A program made the position numbers and the translations under genes. Of a DNA stretch of 34,844 bases, positions 8,801 through 16,428 are shown in pieces. Location of the stretch: the NCBI GenBank assembly GCA_900540625.1, contig UQGP01000026.1, positions 1 through 34,844 of the forward strand, written 5' to 3'. This DNA comes from an uncultured Porphyromonadaceae bacterium. Lineage in GTDB: Bacteria > Bacteroidota > Bacteroidia > Bacteroidales > Muribaculaceae. Position 1 is the stretch's first letter. Each line of letters opens with the position of its first letter. A model generated the notes under the pieces. The model saw only the letters and a list, made by a program, of their open reading frames with translations, did no database searches and was not told the origin of the DNA.

Positions 8801-9545
8801 AATTATCCGTGACAAGGGTATCAATGGCGAGCGCGAGATGGCGTATTCGCTATATCTGGCCGGTTTTGATGTCAAGGACGTTTGTATGACAGACTTGATG
8901 AGCGGCGCCGAGACGCTGGATGATGTCCGTATGATTGTATTCTGCGGAGGCTTTTCCAATAGCGACGTGCTTGGCTCGGCCAAGGGCTGGGCTTCGGGTT
9001 TCCGCTGGAACGAGAAGGCTCGGAAGACGCTTGAAGCCTTCTATGCAAGGCGCGACACTCTGTCTTTGGGCGTATGCAATGGTTGCCAACTGATGATAGA
9101 ACTTGGCCTGATAGCCCCGGAGGCCGGCGAGCGTATGCCGCGTATGGAGCACAACCGTTCGCATAAGTTCGAGTCTCAGTATCTCGGTATTATTGTGCCG
9201 CAGAACAATACCGTGATGTTCGGCGGGCTTTCGGGATCACGCCTTGGTATATGGGTGGCGCATGGCGAAGGCCGCTTCAATCTTGGTGGCGCTGCCGGAG
9301 TCAAGAACTTTAACGTTATAGCCAAATATGCCTATCGGGCTTATCCGGGCAATCCTAACGGCAGTGACGGCGCCGTGGCCGGCATCGCATCGCCTGACGG
9401 ACGTCATATCGCCATAATGCCACACTTGGAACGTGCCATATTCCCATGGCAATGCGGACACTATCCGCGCAGTCGCCGCAATGACGCGGTTACGCCGTGG
9501 CTTGCCGCCTTCCGTGCCGCCGCCGAGTGGTGCGCCCGGCAGTGA
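5820..9545 (+). CDS. purL: Phosphoribosylformylglycinamidine synthase (PurL, large fused form)
   Basis: This 1241-residue enzyme makes FGAM from FGAR, glutamine and ATP, the fourth step of purine synthesis. It is the single-chain form, with synthase and glutaminase fused. Visible signs are the substrate-binding part SEVFGFSQVNSEHCRHKIF (about 158-176), LKAETHNFPTTVEPFNGAATGTGGEIRD, two AIRS-like ATP-binding halves, and a C-terminal class I glutaminase domain with nucleophile Cys1086 in GVCNGCQ and His1148/Glu1150 in AHGEGR. The length is close to the E. coli enzyme and the frame is intact. It stands alone behind its own promoter, divergent from fabG, and is followed by a strong hairpin. Confidence 0.96.
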   Translation: MLVYFKKGATKVYAVDTARPLTDSEVDRLSWLFGGARRLVSSNIKQSFIGPRREMVTPWSTNAVEICQNMGIDCIRRIEQFDRADKDTAYDKMLQRHYDGLDAHLFDVDTSRAPIRYIEDIAAYNVSEGLALSAEEVEYLQGLAKRMNRPLTDSEVFGFSQVNSEHCRHKIFNGTFVIDGKEQPLSLFKLIKKTSKTNPNGLVSAYKDNVAFVKGPRMRQFAPVSGEYASYFEEKNVPTVLSLKAETHNFPTTVEPFNGAATGTGGEIRDRLGGGRASLPLAGTAVYMTSYPRLAGLRPWELMMNPRVWLYQTPAEILIKASNGASDFGNKYGQPLICGSVLTFEYSEGGIEYAYDKVVMLAGGVGYARARDAVKGHPHSGESVIVMGGDNYRIGMGGGAVSSVATGQYANAIELNAVQRANPEMQKRVANVIRALSESDTNPIVSIHDHGAGGHLNALSELVEETGGYIDIDRLPVGDPTLSDKEIIGNESQERMGMVVRGKDVERIRRIAERERAPMYEVGHTTADHRFVFGHGGMDGSDRQESGPIDLAMADMFGSSPRTVMTDNTVVRHHASVQYDVACMDKYIADVLSLEAVACKDWLTNKVDRSVTGRVARQQCQGALQLPLSDCGVVSIDFTGRRGMATSIGHAPQAALCDAATGSRMAIAEALTNIVGADLVAGLRSVSLSANWMWPCRNSGEDAALYRAVESCSEFACSLGINIPTGKDSLSMTQKYPDGRRVMAPGTVIISAAAPVRDIRRTLSPVLVQKKSSTLYYIDFAGDTLRLGGSALAQTMGLVGNKAPEVDAVTLAHAFGAVQTIVRKRKALAMHDVSAGGLVTTLLEMAFANTAGGLEIDLSEMAGRMGGDLVSALFAENPAVVMQVDNGTTESVEAILKDAGVRYFAIGHPVTAGRTLEVKVGIDTHSFDIDALRSIWYEPSYRLDCLQSGEECAAARRDNLGHQPLRYIFPSGWKGSKEMTIRPEASVSGRPRAAIIRDKGINGEREMAYSLYLAGFDVKDVCMTDLMSGAETLDDVRMIVFCGGFSNSDVLGSAKGWASGFRWNEKARKTLEAFYARRDTLSLGVCNGCQLMIELGLIAPEAGERMPRMEHNRSHKFESQYLGIIVPQNNTVMFGGLSGSRLGIWVAHGEGRFNLGGAAGVKNFNVIAKYAYRAYPGNPNGSDGAVAGIASPDGRHIAIMPHLERAIFPWQCGHYPRSRRNDAVTPWLAAFRAAAEWCARQ

Positions 9546-9565
9546 CGCGTTCCAATAGATGAATG

Positions 9566-9609
9566 ATACAGACAGCGGGCTGCGCTTCGGCGCAGCCCGC
9601 TGTCTGTAT
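9566..9609. terminator. Strong bidirectional terminator hairpin between purL and the LRR gene
   Basis: A perfect 20-bp stem (arms 9566-9585 and 9590-9609) is closed by a C(TTCG)G tetraloop. It lies between two convergent genes, 20 bases after purL and 16 bases after the LRR gene stop. Neither side has a T-tract, so it may act as a pause or as an RNA 3'-end stabiliser. Confidence 0.75.
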
Positions 9610-9625
9610 GGTAAATCGTCCCGGT

Positions 9626-12247
9626 TTATAGGGCGACTTTGAAGGTCTTGCCGGCTACGGCCACGATGTATATGCCGTGGTGACCGAGGGCGATTTCTTT
9701 GCTTGTTCCGGAATAGGCTGTGCGTCCGGCGAGGTCGTATACTGCCACAGCGGCGTCCGCTTCGGCTCCGTTGATGTGTATGGTGCCGGCCGAGACAAAC
9801 ACGCTTACACTGTTGTCATCGTTGGCAAAGACATCGTCCACGCCGCCCATGTCTTTTTCGACTATATTGCCGAACTTTTTCCACAGTGCGTGTTCTTTGT
9901 AAGCCTGAGCCGAACCGGTGGGCACGTACAGCGTTACATCCTGATAGCGGTAGCTTTCGAGGATGTCAACGTTTAGTCCGAACAAGTCGTTGGGGCTATA
10001 TGGCTTTGCTGTGCGACAGATTATACTTTTAAGGCTTGGGCAGCCGAAGAACACATGGTTGTATATCAACAACGAATATTCCGGATTGTGAGGTTCGATG
10101 GTAACTTCTTCCAAGGACTTGCAATTAGCAAATGTTCCGATGGATATTTTGTTTGACTTGATTGTGGCTTTTTTAAGCCCGGTGCAGTTGGCAAATACGA
10201 AATTAGCCGCATCAACAAAACTGCCGCCAATGTTCACATCGATTTTCTCCAATCCTTTGCAGCCGTCAAAGGCGTGTTGGCCGAGGGTTACAGTATTCTC
10301 AAAGGATAGAGATGCGATTTTATCGCAGCTATAGAATGCATAATCATAGACATCGTCCCTGTTTATAGTAACATTTCCCTCTTTCCCGGGAATACATGCA
10401 GTTATCCACGGACTGTTTATGCCGTATGAGAGTATTCCGTCCGAGAAACCATAATACTTTGAATTGGATTTATACTGGCTAATGTTTATGCTACCGGGGG
10501 CGATGGCTTTGATGGGTAGTTGTATTGAGCTTGGTATAGTCAAGGATGTCAGATTTGGGTTATTATCGAAGATGTTGTGGAATGTCGCCCTTACATCGTA
10601 TGTCGTTCCGCCAATGGTAGCCTGTTCGGGGATAATAAAGTCGCCTATGACTTTTTGGGGGTCGGCATATAGTGCGCCACAATGACTGCTGCTATAGAGC
10701 TTGCTGTCGTAGGTCAGCCCGCTATCGTCCGAGCCGAGGGTGTTTTCGATGGTGGGTACTTTGCCCCATGCGGCATCATTGGCGTATGCGTCCTTGCTCT
10801 CGTAGGGTACTTTGAGAGTGTAGGTCGCTATGTCACCAGTGACGTCGGACAACTCGCCTTCGCATTGTGGAGGCGTGGTGCCCAAAGCATATATCGTTGT
10901 ATAGCTTTGGTAATGCGTGGGGAACGCCCATTTTCCAACCTTGCTCACTTTCGGGGCAAGGATTATGGTTGATAACCAGTAACAATCGGCGAACATATAC
11001 TCTCCGACAACTTCGGATTCAATCTTCGCATATTTGAGGTAATAGCATCCCATAAAGACACTGCGTCCGAGTGTGGTGACGGAGGCGGGAACGGTGATTT
11101 TGGATAGATGGTAGCACCAGGAGAATGCCGCATAGCCGATTTCGTTAAGTGTGTTGGGAAGAACGACGGAGGTGATATTGCTACCTTGGAAGGCGCGTTC
11201 GGCAATGGTGCGCACGCCGTCCGGTACGGCCACGGGGTCGAAGTAGTGTATAGGGCATTTGAGCAGGGTGGCGCCGTCGGCGGTATAGAGGATGCCATCG
11301 ATGTCCTTGTAGTACCGGCTACCGTCCTCAACGGTAATGCGCTCAAGGCGTGTGTTGTATCCAAGGAACTCCTCGCCGATTTCGCGCACGGTGGCCGGGA
11401 TGGTGAGCGAAGTAACCTTGTCGCAGTTATAGAATGTTTTGGTGGCGATGCCGGTCACGGTGTAGTCGGCGCCGTTGATGGCAACGATGGACGGAATTAC
11501 TACGTCGCCGCCTAAGGATTTGTCATAATGGACGGCTTGGCACTCGTGTTTCTCGGCATCGGTAATCATAAAGGTGAATCCTTTTTCGATTGCGTCATTG
11601 GAGAATATCCGGCAGTCTTTCCACACATCTGCGGCTCTATAGTCGGCCACAGCAGAGGAGGGCACATATACAACGCCATCGAAGCCATAAGTGAACTTGT
11701 TTGTGTAAGTGATTTCGGGCGGCGTGGTGCCTAAGCAGTGGATGTATTGGACGGATGACGGTATCCTGGTGGCGTTTAGGGCCTGTACAGAACTGAAGTA
11801 GACAATCTGGTTTAGGTTTGTCAGCCCTGAGGACCACCCGTCAGGCTCGTTTTTGCAGCGAATGTATGCCGTGGTTAGATCGGGGCATAAACCGAAAGCC
11901 CTATTGGCGCTTTCGAGATTCAAGGGGAGGTCTATGGTCGTCAGGCTCTGACATTTGTAAAAAGCGCGGCTCTGTATTGTCGTTACGGTTGATGGGACTG
12001 TGAGCGAGGTGATGGGTGCCTCTTGGAAGGCTTTGCTGTCGATGCGTACAACGGTATAAGTGATGCCGTTATCCGCCACCTTGGCCGGGATGTCAAGCGA
12101 GGTGGGGATGGTAGCGGCATCGTAGCCGGTGACCGCGCACTCGTTTTTTTCGCTGTCGATGACGGTGAAGCTGAGACCGCCGCTATCGAAAGCCGACATG
12201 GTGGCTGTGGCCAGCAAAGTCGTGATTGTGAGTAAGAGTTTTTTCAT
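9626..12247 (-). CDS. Large secreted BspA-type leucine-rich repeat protein
   Basis: This 873-residue protein has a signal peptide (about 1-19) and many LRR_5/BspA-type repeats of the form 'sIxxxAFxxCxxLxxIxIPxSV'. The repeats come in blocks that each start with a 'xxxExxxCxVxxYD' segment, for example around residues 33-45 and 230-245. The C-terminus (about 795-873) has a GGVDDV linker and a small beta domain ending GIYIVAVAGKTFKVAL, like the tails sorted by type IX secretion in Bacteroidetes. The protein is therefore probably on the cell surface or released. BspA repeats bind host or microbial partners in some species; the ligand here is unknown. It lies 29 bases behind engB and may be cotranscribed with it. 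No T9SS machinery gene is visible in the window. Confidence 0.85.
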   Translation of the reverse strand: MKKLLLTITTLLATATMSAFDSGGLSFTVIDSEKNECAVTGYDAATIPTSLDIPAKVADNGITYTVVRIDSKAFQEAPITSLTVPSTVTTIQSRAFYKCQSLTTIDLPLNLESANRAFGLCPDLTTAYIRCKNEPDGWSSGLTNLNQIVYFSSVQALNATRIPSSVQYIHCLGTTPPEITYTNKFTYGFDGVVYVPSSAVADYRAADVWKDCRIFSNDAIEKGFTFMITDAEKHECQAVHYDKSLGGDVVIPSIVAINGADYTVTGIATKTFYNCDKVTSLTIPATVREIGEEFLGYNTRLERITVEDGSRYYKDIDGILYTADGATLLKCPIHYFDPVAVPDGVRTIAERAFQGSNITSVVLPNTLNEIGYAAFSWCYHLSKITVPASVTTLGRSVFMGCYYLKYAKIESEVVGEYMFADCYWLSTIILAPKVSKVGKWAFPTHYQSYTTIYALGTTPPQCEGELSDVTGDIATYTLKVPYESKDAYANDAAWGKVPTIENTLGSDDSGLTYDSKLYSSSHCGALYADPQKVIGDFIIPEQATIGGTTYDVRATFHNIFDNNPNLTSLTIPSSIQLPIKAIAPGSINISQYKSNSKYYGFSDGILSYGINSPWITACIPGKEGNVTINRDDVYDYAFYSCDKIASLSFENTVTLGQHAFDGCKGLEKIDVNIGGSFVDAANFVFANCTGLKKATIKSNKISIGTFANCKSLEEVTIEPHNPEYSLLIYNHVFFGCPSLKSIICRTAKPYSPNDLFGLNVDILESYRYQDVTLYVPTGSAQAYKEHALWKKFGNIVEKDMGGVDDVFANDDNSVSVFVSAGTIHINGAEADAAVAVYDLAGRTAYSGTSKEIALGHHGIYIVAVAGKTFKVAL

Positions 12248-12276
12248 TGAGTGTATGTTTTAGTGGTTAGTGATAG

Positions 12277-12909
12277 CTAATTACTTATATCGAGTTGAGA
12301 ATCTGGAAGTTCGACTGGGAGGGCATTGAGGCTCTCGATATAGTCGAGAAGTTCTAAGCGGCCACGGCGGTCTATGCTCGAAGTGCGGAATACGGGAGGA
12401 AGTTCCTCCCAGTATTCACGCAGCGTTTCGAGGTATTTGGTGGTGACGGTCTTGGCCGCGTTCGACGTCATTTTGTCCAGCTTGGTGAAGACTATGGCAA
12501 ATGGCACGCCATTCTCGCCTAACCAGTTCATGAATTCGAGGTCTATGTCCTGGGGCAGGTGACGCCCGTCTATCAGCAGGAACAGGCACGTCATTTGCGG
12601 ACGCTTGAGAATATAGCCCTTGATCATTGCTTCGAGGCGGCGGCGGTCATCCTTGCTGCGCCGCGCGTACCCATAGCCGGGTAGGTCTACGATATACCAT
12701 GCGTCATCTACGAGGAAGTGGTTGATAAGCATGGTCTTGCCGGGGGTGGCGGAGGTCATGGCCAGTGAGCGATTGCCCGTGAGCATATTTATCAGCGAGG
12801 ACTTGCCTACGTTGGAGCGCCCTATAAAGGCGTACTCGTGCATGGCCGTTTTGGGACATTTATCCACATCGGGGCTACTGGTGACGAAGCATGCTTTGGA
12901 TATATTCAT
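12277..12909 (-). CDS. engB: Ribosome biogenesis GTPase EngB (YsxC/YihA)
   Basis: This 210-residue TRAFAC-class GTPase is needed for 50S subunit assembly. The motifs are G1 GRSNVGKS (30-37), the switch I region SATPGKT (53-59), G3 DLPGYG (75-80), G4 TKLD (142-145) and G5 TSS (176-178). The length is typical. I chose the start at 12909: the frame is open 23 codons further up, but those codons overlap the promoter. The promoter at 12948-12979 leaves a leader of roughly 34 nt. The gene sits between two LRR genes, which is unusual company for a housekeeping GTPase. Confidence 0.95.
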   Translation of the reverse strand: MNISKACFVTSSPDVDKCPKTAMHEYAFIGRSNVGKSSLINMLTGNRSLAMTSATPGKTMLINHFLVDDAWYIVDLPGYGYARRSKDDRRRLEAMIKGYILKRPQMTCLFLLIDGRHLPQDIDLEFMNWLGENGVPFAIVFTKLDKMTSNAAKTVTTKYLETLREYWEELPPVFRTSSIDRRGRLELLDYIESLNALPVELPDSQLDISN

Positions 12910-12947
12910 AGTCAAGACGTTGTCAAGTGGTCGTTTGCAATCTTTTG

Positions 12948-12979
12948 CAAAGGTAAACATAAACCACGAACTATTCAAA
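12948..12979 (-). promoter_or_regulatory. engB promoter
   Basis: The minus strand has TTTG (12976-12979), 20 nt, then TACCTTTG (12948-12955), an ideal Bacteroides-type promoter directly upstream of the chosen engB start. Confidence 0.8.
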
Positions 12980-13020
12980 TTCCATTCTATTTGGCTTGTG
13001 CTGTTATATTTGTTATCTCT

Positions 13021-15096
13021 TTATATGCGTATTTTGCGTATGCCTTGTGCTGATTTGATGATGTATATGCCGCGAGGCAGCTCACCGAGCCGGCTCTTGT
13101 CACAATGGCTGCGCACGAGTACTCCCTGGATGTTGTACACATCACAGACGCCGTCATCATCGGTGGTGACATCGTCCACACCACCATCGTTGGATACGGT
13201 TACAGCGCATGTTGCGTATGCACCGCCACATGTCACGATTATATACGCCGTGCCTTCTGCGATGCCTGTAACAACTCCATCTGCATTGACAGATGCTATG
13301 TCAGGGGCAGAGCTGGTCCAAACAATGACTCCGTGTTCAGTATTATCCGGTATAATCTCGACAGACAGTTGCGCAGTCTTTCCTACTCCTACAATAATGT
13401 CTGTTTCGTTAAGGCAGAGGCCGAGTTGTTCCCTGATATTGACGAATTGTCCCCAACCTGCATCTGCTTTGTATATGGAGGCTGTCCCTATGGGGACGTA
13501 TACTATACATGTTTCGTATCGTCCGTAAAAAGAAGTATAATTAAGCGTTGGGGGAGTTATCGCTAAAATCTTTACCTCCATGAGTTTGGGACAAGACGCG
13601 AAAGCGCTGTTCCCGATAGACTTTAGATTTTTCCCAAGGAGGATTGATGCCAGGTTGGGACAGTTGTTAAAAGCGTCATCCCCAATGGTCTCTATATTGG
13701 ATAAATCTATGTTTTCAAGGCTGTTACATAGAGCGAACGCCCCATTTTCGATGTTTGTTGCTTTGCCCAGTCTGACTTCGGTTAGATTATTACAACCGAC
13801 GAATGTATCTTCCTTGATGCTGGTTACTTTGCGTAAAATTATGCTCCTTAGGCTAATGCAGAATGAAAAGCCGGATATGCCGATACTCTCAACATTGTCA
13901 AGGTTGATGTTATCGAGTTTCTGGCAGTTGTCAAAAGCGTGTTCGCCGATGGTGGCTACATGAGAAAGGTCTATTGTTTCGAGAACGAAGCAGTTTTGGA
14001 AACACCCGTCTCCGACTGATTTCAGCTTCGGAGATTTAACCGTGGATAGTAGCTTACACCACTTGAAAGCGCTGTTGCCGAGTTCTTCTACTTTCGCGAT
14101 GTCTACTGCTTTGAGGCTTTCGCATTTGTAGAAGGCATCGTGTCCTATGGATGTGGCGCTGGAGAGGTCGATGTCAGACAAAAGGGTACATTGCTTAAAG
14201 GCGTAAGCCCCGATGGTCAGCGCGTTGTTGCCTAATTTGACGATGGATAGGAGCGCGTTTTCCGAGAAGGCGCTGTCATATATGGTTTGTACGGATGGCA
14301 GCTCTACTTCAGTGAGATTACAACTCGAGAATGCCGAATTGCCTATTGTCGTTACACTGGGGAGTATGACCTTTTTCAGCGCACTGCAATCCACAAAGGC
14401 ACTTACTCCAATCGTAGTTGCATTTCTGAAGTTTATGTCTGCAAGAGAACTACAACCATTAAAGGCATCGTCATCGATGGTCTCAACGTTTTTCAGATCG
14501 ATGTTTGTGAGAGCAGTACAGTTCCTAAATGCCGCGTGTCCCAGGACTTTGGCGTCTTTAAGGTCGATTTGTGTCAATGCGTTGCAATAAGCGAAAGCCA
14601 TGGCGCTTATTGTGGATACCTTGCCCATACTGGCACTAACCAGTTGCGTACATTCAGTGAAAGTCGTGTAGCCGATTGTGGCCACGTTCTTCAAGTCGAT
14701 GCTTCTCAAGGCAGTACAAGCGTTGAAGGCGCTTTCTCCGATGCTTGTCACATTGCCAAGGTCAATCGCAGTAAGTTTTTCGCAACGTATGAACGCATAG
14801 CTTTTGATTTCCGTAACCTTGCCAATAGCTATGGATTGTAGGCTTTTGCAGTTAGCGAAAGCATAGTCGCCGATACCGGTAACCGTGTAGGTCGTGCCGT
14901 TGTGGGTTATTGATGCCGGAATGGTGATGGTACTGCTTGTATAGTTCGCGTCGCCGTATGTTACATCGCAGGTGTGTTGCTCCTCGGATGTGACTTTGTA
15001 ATAGATTCCGTCCACGGCAAAGTCATACGCCTTTGCCGATGCAGCCGTCAGCAGTAATACCGCCAACAGCGCTAAGTGTTTGCTCAGTTGTCTCAT
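13021..15096 (-). CDS. Secreted LRR (BspA-type) protein with a Big2 domain
   Basis: This 691-residue protein has a signal peptide (about 1-23, ending ASAKA). A long, very regular run of 23-residue leucine-rich repeats follows (pattern 'IDLxNVxxIGxxAFxxCxxLxx', about 75-530). A bacterial Ig-like Big2 domain (about 555-640) is recognised by ITP/IIPDNT...VWTSSAPDIASVNADGVVTGIAEGTA. After a GGVDDV linker, a T9SS-like tail ends GIYIIKSAQGIRKIRI. At DNA level the repeats are 69-bp units, so recombination between units is possible. It is last in a run of secreted-protein genes, 45 bases behind its neighbour. The likely role is surface adhesion or a structural part; the ligand is unknown. Confidence 0.87.
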   Translation of the reverse strand: MRQLSKHLALLAVLLLTAASAKAYDFAVDGIYYKVTSEEQHTCDVTYGDANYTSSTITIPASITHNGTTYTVTGIGDYAFANCKSLQSIAIGKVTEIKSYAFIRCEKLTAIDLGNVTSIGESAFNACTALRSIDLKNVATIGYTTFTECTQLVSASMGKVSTISAMAFAYCNALTQIDLKDAKVLGHAAFRNCTALTNIDLKNVETIDDDAFNGCSSLADINFRNATTIGVSAFVDCSALKKVILPSVTTIGNSAFSSCNLTEVELPSVQTIYDSAFSENALLSIVKLGNNALTIGAYAFKQCTLLSDIDLSSATSIGHDAFYKCESLKAVDIAKVEELGNSAFKWCKLLSTVKSPKLKSVGDGCFQNCFVLETIDLSHVATIGEHAFDNCQKLDNINLDNVESIGISGFSFCISLRSIILRKVTSIKEDTFVGCNNLTEVRLGKATNIENGAFALCNSLENIDLSNIETIGDDAFNNCPNLASILLGKNLKSIGNSAFASCPKLMEVKILAITPPTLNYTSFYGRYETCIVYVPIGTASIYKADAGWGQFVNIREQLGLCLNETDIIVGVGKTAQLSVEIIPDNTEHGVIVWTSSAPDIASVNADGVVTGIAEGTAYIIVTCGGAYATCAVTVSNDGGVDDVTTDDDGVCDVYNIQGVLVRSHCDKSRLGELPRGIYIIKSAQGIRKIRI

Positions 15097-15141
15097 ATTT
15101 GTTGGTTTAGTATGTTGTCGCTCAGTATGTGCGATGTTTGT

Positions 15142-15693
15142 TCACCAGTTGGTGTAGGTTTTGCACTCTACGAAGTTGCCTCCTTGCTTAAAGACTATGC
15201 GCATACCATCGCTATATGTGTTAACACCATAGTATATTGCGACTGTGTTGAATAGCGTCAAATTATCACCTTCAGGAACTAATTTGAACTCCCAATAGAT
15301 ATATTCGACTGTAGCGCATTTTCGACAGCTATTATAAGAGTGGTCGTATATTTCACTTGCCGCGCCGTTAGTGCCGTAATGGCCGTTGCCATGTCCGACC
15401 AAAATGCAATCTCTTTCGCCGTTCCATTCTCCTAACCAGAACTGGCCATAATTTTTCTCAGATAAAAAGTCAAAGTATAGAGCACCGTTGACGACTTTAC
15501 CGTTGGATGTCTTTAATCCGGCAGTTGTCTTGTATTGGACAACGTATTCGCCGTTCTCTTTTTTGATTTTGATATTGCCGATCATACCTTCATCTGAGGA
15601 CGGATACCATACGCCCTCGAAGTCCTGCGCGCTTGCGCTGACGAAGCTCAAGCCAACGATGATTAGAGCTGTGATTCTGATTAGTGCTTTCAT
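15142..15693 (-). CDS. Small secreted protein, lipocalin/DUF2147-like pattern
   Basis: This 183-residue protein has a clear signal peptide (about 1-22, ending ASAQ). The mature part begins FEGVWYPSSDEG and continues with alternating beta-strand-like segments (NIKIKKENGEYVVQYK, VNGALYFDF), which resembles lipocalin-like or DUF2147 domains. I cannot confirm the family. A CRKC motif (about 122-125) and a Cys near the end could form disulphides. It is in the same direction as its neighbours, with gaps of 42 and 45 bases, and probably belongs to their transcript. Confidence 0.75.
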   Translation of the reverse strand: MKALIRITALIIVGLSFVSASAQDFEGVWYPSSDEGMIGNIKIKKENGEYVVQYKTTAGLKTSNGKVVNGALYFDFLSEKNYGQFWLGEWNGERDCILVGHGNGHYGTNGAASEIYDHSYNSCRKCATVEYIYWEFKLVPEGDNLTLFNTVAIYYGVNTYSDGMRIVFKQGGNFVECKTYTNW

Positions 15694-15735
15694 TGTGTAT
15701 TGCGTTTAGATGATTATTTGATTTGTTCTTGATAT

Positions 15736-16428
15736 TCAATATGAGGGCATTTCATAGATTGAGTTTTGGTCGGCATCCGGTCTTGCTTCGGTATAATACA
15801 CAACACCATTAGTTCCACCGTTTCCGATTGCTTCTCCATGAGGTGCTATGCTTAAAGGAACATCTTCAATAAAATGATCTTTATCCCAATATGCGTAGGT
15901 TACTGTTATACGGTCATTTGTTCTGTTTGTCACCTTCAGGGTGTAGTTATCCATATATTGAGCCTTATATGTCTTCGGCTGTCCTATCCTTTTTCGGATT
16001 TCTACATCGCTGGTTGTATTATAGTAATCAATGGCAAGATCACACCCTTGTGGTGTTTTAGAGCAATTGAGTTTAAACGGCCCTTTGTCGTATTGAGATA
16101 GATAAAAAGTTTGCGTTTCTGTAGGCATTACATTTATACCTTTTTTCTGAAAGCCGTATTGGATATAAATCGGTTGTCTGCAATCATTAAGCCGTTTGAC
16201 GAAGTATTCATCATTCTTTGTATTATGGACTATTGCGAAACATTCTTTGTTCTGACAATTATGCGTGAAAAGCTTGTTTTTGTATTCGTATTTGTTCGCT
16301 TGTGGCTGCGGCGGTTGGGCGCGGCGTCTTTGGCTGACTTGGGCATCGGCTATGATGGCTATCAACAACAAGGAGAGGGTTATGGCCAAAAGGTGTTTGA
16401 TGCGGTTCTTTTTGATTGGATATTTCAT
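15736..16428 (-). CDS. Secreted Cys-containing protein of unknown function, ATGA-coupled
   Basis: This 230-residue protein has an N-terminal signal peptide (about 1-29, ending IADAQ) followed by a basic, Pro/Gln-rich segment (RRRAQPPQPQ). The mature part has Cys pairs (HNCQNKEC, and Cys in LNDCRQP, LNCSK and PQGCDL) that suggest disulphides, and beta-rich stretches such as YTLKVTNRTNDRITVTYAYWDKD. I do not recognise the family. The start ATG overlaps the TGA of the upstream 490-residue gene (16425-16428), so its synthesis is probably tied to that gene. Confidence 0.75.
   Translation of the reverse strand: MKYPIKKNRIKHLLAITLSLLLIAIIADAQVSQRRRAQPPQPQANKYEYKNKLFTHNCQNKECFAIVHNTKNDEYFVKRLNDCRQPIYIQYGFQKKGINVMPTETQTFYLSQYDKGPFKLNCSKTPQGCDLAIDYYNTTSDVEIRKRIGQPKTYKAQYMDNYTLKVTNRTNDRITVTYAYWDKDHFIEDVPLSIAPHGEAIGNGGTNGVVYYTEARPDADQNSIYEMPSY

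Noticed and set aside
13021..15096. CRISPR-like array in the LRR gene
   Set aside because: The regular 69-bp periodicity is coding leucine-rich repeat sequence in one open frame, without identical repeats and unique spacers.
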